The translations under genes were made by a program, and so were the position numbers. DNA of 13,719 nucleotides from Clostridia bacterium (GTDB lineage: Bacteria; Bacillota_A; Clostridia; Christensenellales; UBA1242), in assembly GCA_017938565.1 (NCBI GenBank), contig JAGBBI010000182.1:1-13719 (forward strand), read 5' to 3'. The notes under the pieces were generated by a model. It saw nothing but the letters and a program-made list of their open reading frames with translations, did no database searches and was not told where the DNA came from. Shown in pieces: positions 11,592 through 13,719 of this stretch. Each line of letters begins with the position of its first letter. Position 1 is the stretch's first letter.

Positions 11592-12963
11592 TGTTAAAAG
11601 GGTTACAGGTTCGGTTCAACCCAAATCAGGTTGTTGGTATGCTGTTTTATACTATACCGACCTTGAAACTGGCAAAAGAAAATACAAGTGGAAGAAAATC
11701 GCTAAAATTAACGAAAAGAACCGTAATGGTGGTATGTCGGCAAAAAGAGCAGAAGAAAAACTTCAAGAAATGATTGCCGAACTCAATGCACTACAAAAAG
11801 CAGAAATTGAAAAACTCTCAAAGTTTGAAGGTATGACCGAAACCGAACTGCATAAGTATCACAAACGGAATATGGACTTTTATGAGTGCGTTGTTGATAA
11901 CATATTCAAAAGAAAAAATACTCTTTCACCATCAACATATAACTCATATTTAACCATTGCTAATGCTCAAATAAAACAGTTCTTTCACGGCAAATATAGA
12001 TTGTGTGATATCGAGACTATTGTTATAAATAATTTTTATTCGTATTGTTCTGAAAAGGGCTTAAAGAATAGCACCATCAAACGATATCGTTCCTTGATGA
12101 ATTTTGTTTTAGATGAAGCACGAAAGAAAAAAGTTTTACCCGAAAACCCTGTTGCCGATTCTAATTCATTAAGTTCTACATTACCTCATATAAATCCTTT
12201 TAATAGAGATGAAGCAGCAAAACTTATGAAAGGTATTGGCAAGATGGACGATGATATGAACATTGTCATTGCATTGGGTTTGCTTTATGGGCTTCGGCGC
12301 AGTGAAATTGTTGGATTAAAATGGTCTTCGATTGATTTTGAAAATAAGACTATTTCGCTTACAACATCAATTCTCGAAGTGCCAAAAACACACGAAGAAG
12401 AAACTATTAAAAAATGCAAAGGGTTTGTAAAACTGTATCGTACCAATGGCAGCACATCGTTGATTGAACGAGATTTGCTTAAAAGCGAGGATAGTATTGC
12501 TGTTTTTCCTTTGTTTGATTTAGCAGAAGAATTATTACTAAAACAAAAAGAGCGAATTGAGGCAAATAAACTGATTTTCGGCAATTGTTATGATAAGCGA
12601 TTTTATGATTTTGTTTGTGTAGGAACTGATGGTACACTTCTTCGTCCTAATTATATTACTGACCATTTTGGAGTGGTTCTTAAAAGAATTGGTTTGAGAT
12701 ATATTAAGTTCCACGCCCTACGTCATACAACAGGAACATTGCTTATGAAACAATCGGGTATGAACCTAAAACTTATACAGCAATACCTTCGTCATTCGGA
12801 ATCAGGTATTACAGCAAAGTATTATCTACATCCTGATGTTGAAGACATTGAGCAAACGGGCAATATCTTCGTCGGCACAGGCATTTTTGATAATGTAGTC
12901 AATTCCAACAACACAGAACTTGAACGGCGAAAGCAAATTGCCGAGAAGGTAGGTGTAATGTAA
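11578..12963 (+). CDS. Tyrosine recombinase/integrase
   Basis: A 461-aa phage-type integrase. Residues 10-70 form an AP2-like arm-binding domain (SGCWYAVLYYTDLETGKRKY ... KRAEEKLQEMIAEL). About 100-195 is the SAM-like core-binding domain (TLSPSTYNSYLTIANAQIKQ, STIKRYRSLMNFVLDEARKK). The catalytic domain follows, with Arg240 in GLRRSEIVGLKW, His379 and Arg382 in KFHALRHTTG, His406 in YLRHSES and nucleophile Tyr416 in AKYYLHP, so the active site is complete. It catalyses integration and excision at the att site, probably the tRNA-Ser fragment 570 bp downstream. The start overlaps the excisionase gene; the 3' neighbour begins three bases after the stop. The insertion around 280-345 between Arg240 and His379 is of usual size. 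Confidence 0.95.
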   Translation: MKLLDVKRVTGSVQPKSGCWYAVLYYTDLETGKRKYKWKKIAKINEKNRNGGMSAKRAEEKLQEMIAELNALQKAEIEKLSKFEGMTETELHKYHKRNMDFYECVVDNIFKRKNTLSPSTYNSYLTIANAQIKQFFHGKYRLCDIETIVINNFYSYCSEKGLKNSTIKRYRSLMNFVLDEARKKKVLPENPVADSNSLSSTLPHINPFNRDEAAKLMKGIGKMDDDMNIVIALGLLYGLRRSEIVGLKWSSIDFENKTISLTTSILEVPKTHEEETIKKCKGFVKLYRTNGSTSLIERDLLKSEDSIAVFPLFDLAEELLLKQKERIEANKLIFGNCYDKRFYDFVCVGTDGTLLRPNYITDHFGVVLKRIGLRYIKFHALRHTTGTLLMKQSGMNLKLIQQYLRHSESGITAKYYLHPDVEDIEQTGNIFVGTGIFDNVVNSNNTELERRKQIAEKVGVM

Positions 12964-12966
12964 TCT

Positions 12967-13506
12967 ATGGAAACTGAAAAAATTATATCGCTTGAAGATA
13001 TGTATAAGATGCTACATATCAGTAAGCGAAAAGCGAAGTATATGCTTGACAATGGTGTAATACCTTGCACCGACACAGGCAAAAAAACACATCGTTATCT
13101 TATTAAGAACTGTGATGTTTTGAAATTTATTGAGAGTGGTGCAGTATTTGAGTATCCAGAAGGGATGTTTGGTTCGGGATACAAAGCGAAGAAAACACAA
13201 GCAAACTGCTTTGCGATAATCGATACTGATTTTGCACAAGAGTGGTACAATCGGCAATTTCATAGCAAAAAAGATATTCTAACCTTGAGTGAAGTTAGAA
13301 ATATGACGGGTTATACCAAAGAAACAATTAGAAGATGGATATTATGTGGTGACTTACAATGTGTGGAATATTTTAATACACGAGTAGTTCCGAAGACCTC
13401 CTTGCTTGAATGGATGTCTTCTACTGAATATTTATCAAGAGTTAATAAGTCTGCTGTTCAAATTGAGCAGATGAATGCTATGTTAAAAGAAAAGCAGCAG
13501 GCATAA
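12967..13506 (+). CDS. Double helix-turn-helix DNA-binding protein
   Basis: A 179-aa protein with two MerR/excisionase-like HTH_17 domains. The first is at about 5-57 (ISLEDMYKMLHISKRKAKYMLDNGVIP ... HRYLIKNCDVLKFIESG), the second at about 102-155 (DILTLSEVRNMTGYTKETIRRWILCGDLQ ... VPKTSLLEWMSS). They are joined by a spacer with FAQEWYNRQFHSKK and followed by a short helical tail. The gene starts three bases after the integrase stop and lies between it and the attachment site. It may be a second directionality factor that bridges two sites, or a regulator. The tandem-HTH form is less common than single-domain excisionases. I do not know a named family for it. Confidence 0.75.
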   Translation: METEKIISLEDMYKMLHISKRKAKYMLDNGVIPCTDTGKKTHRYLIKNCDVLKFIESGAVFEYPEGMFGSGYKAKKTQANCFAIIDTDFAQEWYNRQFHSKKDILTLSEVRNMTGYTKETIRRWILCGDLQCVEYFNTRVVPKTSLLEWMSSTEYLSRVNKSAVQIEQMNAMLKEKQQA

Positions 13507-13523
13507 TAACCTGCTGCTTTATA
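13491..13523 (+). terminator. Terminator of the integration operon
   Basis: AAAGCAGCAGG (13491-13501) and CCTGCTGCTTT (13510-13520) form a perfect 11-bp stem. The stop codon TAA of the double-HTH gene (13504-13506) lies in the loop, so the left arm is also coding sequence. The T-run is short. Confidence 0.7.
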
Positions 13524-13527
13524 TATC

Positions 13528-13586
13528 TGGCGGAGAGTTAGGGATTCGAACCCTAGGTTGGCTCATCACCAACACGAAATTTCGAG
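13528..13586 (-). tRNA. 3' half of tRNA-Ser(CGA), attachment-site fragment
   Basis: Read on the minus strand: anticodon loop CTCGAAA (13586-13580, anticodon CGA), 3' anticodon arm TTTCG, a long variable arm GTTGG...CCAAC, T-arm TAGGG TTCGAAT CCCTA, acceptor 3' arm ACTCTCC, discriminator G and encoded CCA (13530-13528). The long variable arm and CGA anticodon identify tRNA-Ser. The 5' half is absent: beyond the loop the sequence cannot pair with the anticodon arm, and no D-arm or GGAGAGT acceptor follows. A tRNA 3' half cut at the anticodon loop beside an integrase operon is the normal form of an att site that rebuilds its target tRNA on integration. It is not a working tRNA by itself. Confidence 0.85.
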
Positions 13587-13600
13587 TCAAGTGTCAAAAA

Positions 13601-13640
13601 ACGAACTTAACGGAATTTAACGGAAGATAACGGCAACCAA
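13601..13640. repeat. Four tandem 10-bp repeats beside the att site (arm-type sites)
   Basis: Four consecutive 10-base units: ACGAACTTAA, CGGAATTTAA, CGGAAGATAA, CGGCAACCAA, with consensus CGGAANNTAA. They start 14 bp from the tRNA fragment. Tandem repeats of this length next to an att core are typical arm-type sites for the N-terminal domain of a tyrosine integrase. Confidence 0.65.
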
Positions 13641-13641
13641 G

Positions 13642-13685
13642 AGAACCCCGAAAACCCCGATGATTTCAGGGTTCTTTCGGTTTTT
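13642..13685 (+). terminator. Terminator at the right edge
   Basis: AGAACCC (13642-13648) pairs with GGGTTCT (13669-13675), and alternatively CCGAAAACCC (13648-13657) with GGGTTCTTTCGG (13669-13680, two-base bulge), then five T. No gene leads into it besides the integration operon. Confidence 0.6.
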
Positions 13686-13719
13686 ATATCAAAAAACACA
13701 GTGAAAATCAGAGTCTAAA

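Noticed and set aside
1..13719. CRISPR arrays, IS element ends and rRNA genes
   Set aside because: No regularly spaced repeats with unique spacers, no transposase and no rRNA-like sequence were seen. The only tandem repeats are the 12-bp and 10-bp arrays reported.

Overview
The window looks like accessory DNA from a low-GC Gram-positive bacterium, most likely a gut-type member of the Clostridia. The reasons are the AT-rich composition, strong AGGAGG-type ribosome binding sites, near-consensus -35/-10 promoters with 17-bp spacers, many short hairpin terminators, and gene families typical of clostridial mobile elements (DUF6809-like protein, AP2-type tyrosine integrase, MerR-like excisionase). 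The species cannot be told from the sequence.

Left part (1-1965). An AAA/OLD-type ATPase gene leaves the window on the minus strand, and its promoter is back to back with a plus-strand promoter at 365-393. That promoter is followed after about 40 nt by a hairpin terminator, then by an unknown 63-aa protein, a small serine recombinase and a PemK/MazF-like toxin without a visible antitoxin. Inverted repeats surround the recombinase 3' end and overlap the toxin ribosome binding site.

Restriction-modification block (2043-6003). A small XRE regulator overlaps a C5-cytosine methyltransferase, which overlaps an N4-cytosine/N6-adenine methyltransferase. Convergent to these are an HNH nuclease and a recognisable homologue of the MspI endonuclease (CCGG). 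This looks like two systems nested in mirror order: an outer C5 MTase + MspI pair and an inner amino-MTase + HNH pair. The word CCGG occurs once in the whole 13.7 kb by hand count.

Middle part (6032-8660). A second promoter plus hairpin cassette resembles the one at 365-478. It precedes an operon of a DUF6809-like protein, a membrane-anchored transglutaminase-like protein and a four-helix membrane protein. A 171-aa protein of unknown function lies on the minus strand behind an 11-bp operator-like inverted repeat.

Replication and integration module (8737-13719). An origin-like region holds palindromes, five tandem 12-bp repeats and a GC-rich hairpin. It precedes a replication initiator of the filamentous-phage gene II/X type. 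Several large inverted repeats follow, which could be a single-strand origin or oriT. A promoter with an attenuator-like leader then drives excisionase, tyrosine integrase and a double-HTH protein. The module ends at the 3' half of a tRNA-Ser(CGA) gene, cut in the anticodon loop, with four tandem 10-bp repeats beside it. This fits a small integrative replicating element with its attachment site; no other att copy, relaxase or transfer gene is visible in the window. The RM genes would be cargo or a neighbouring island.
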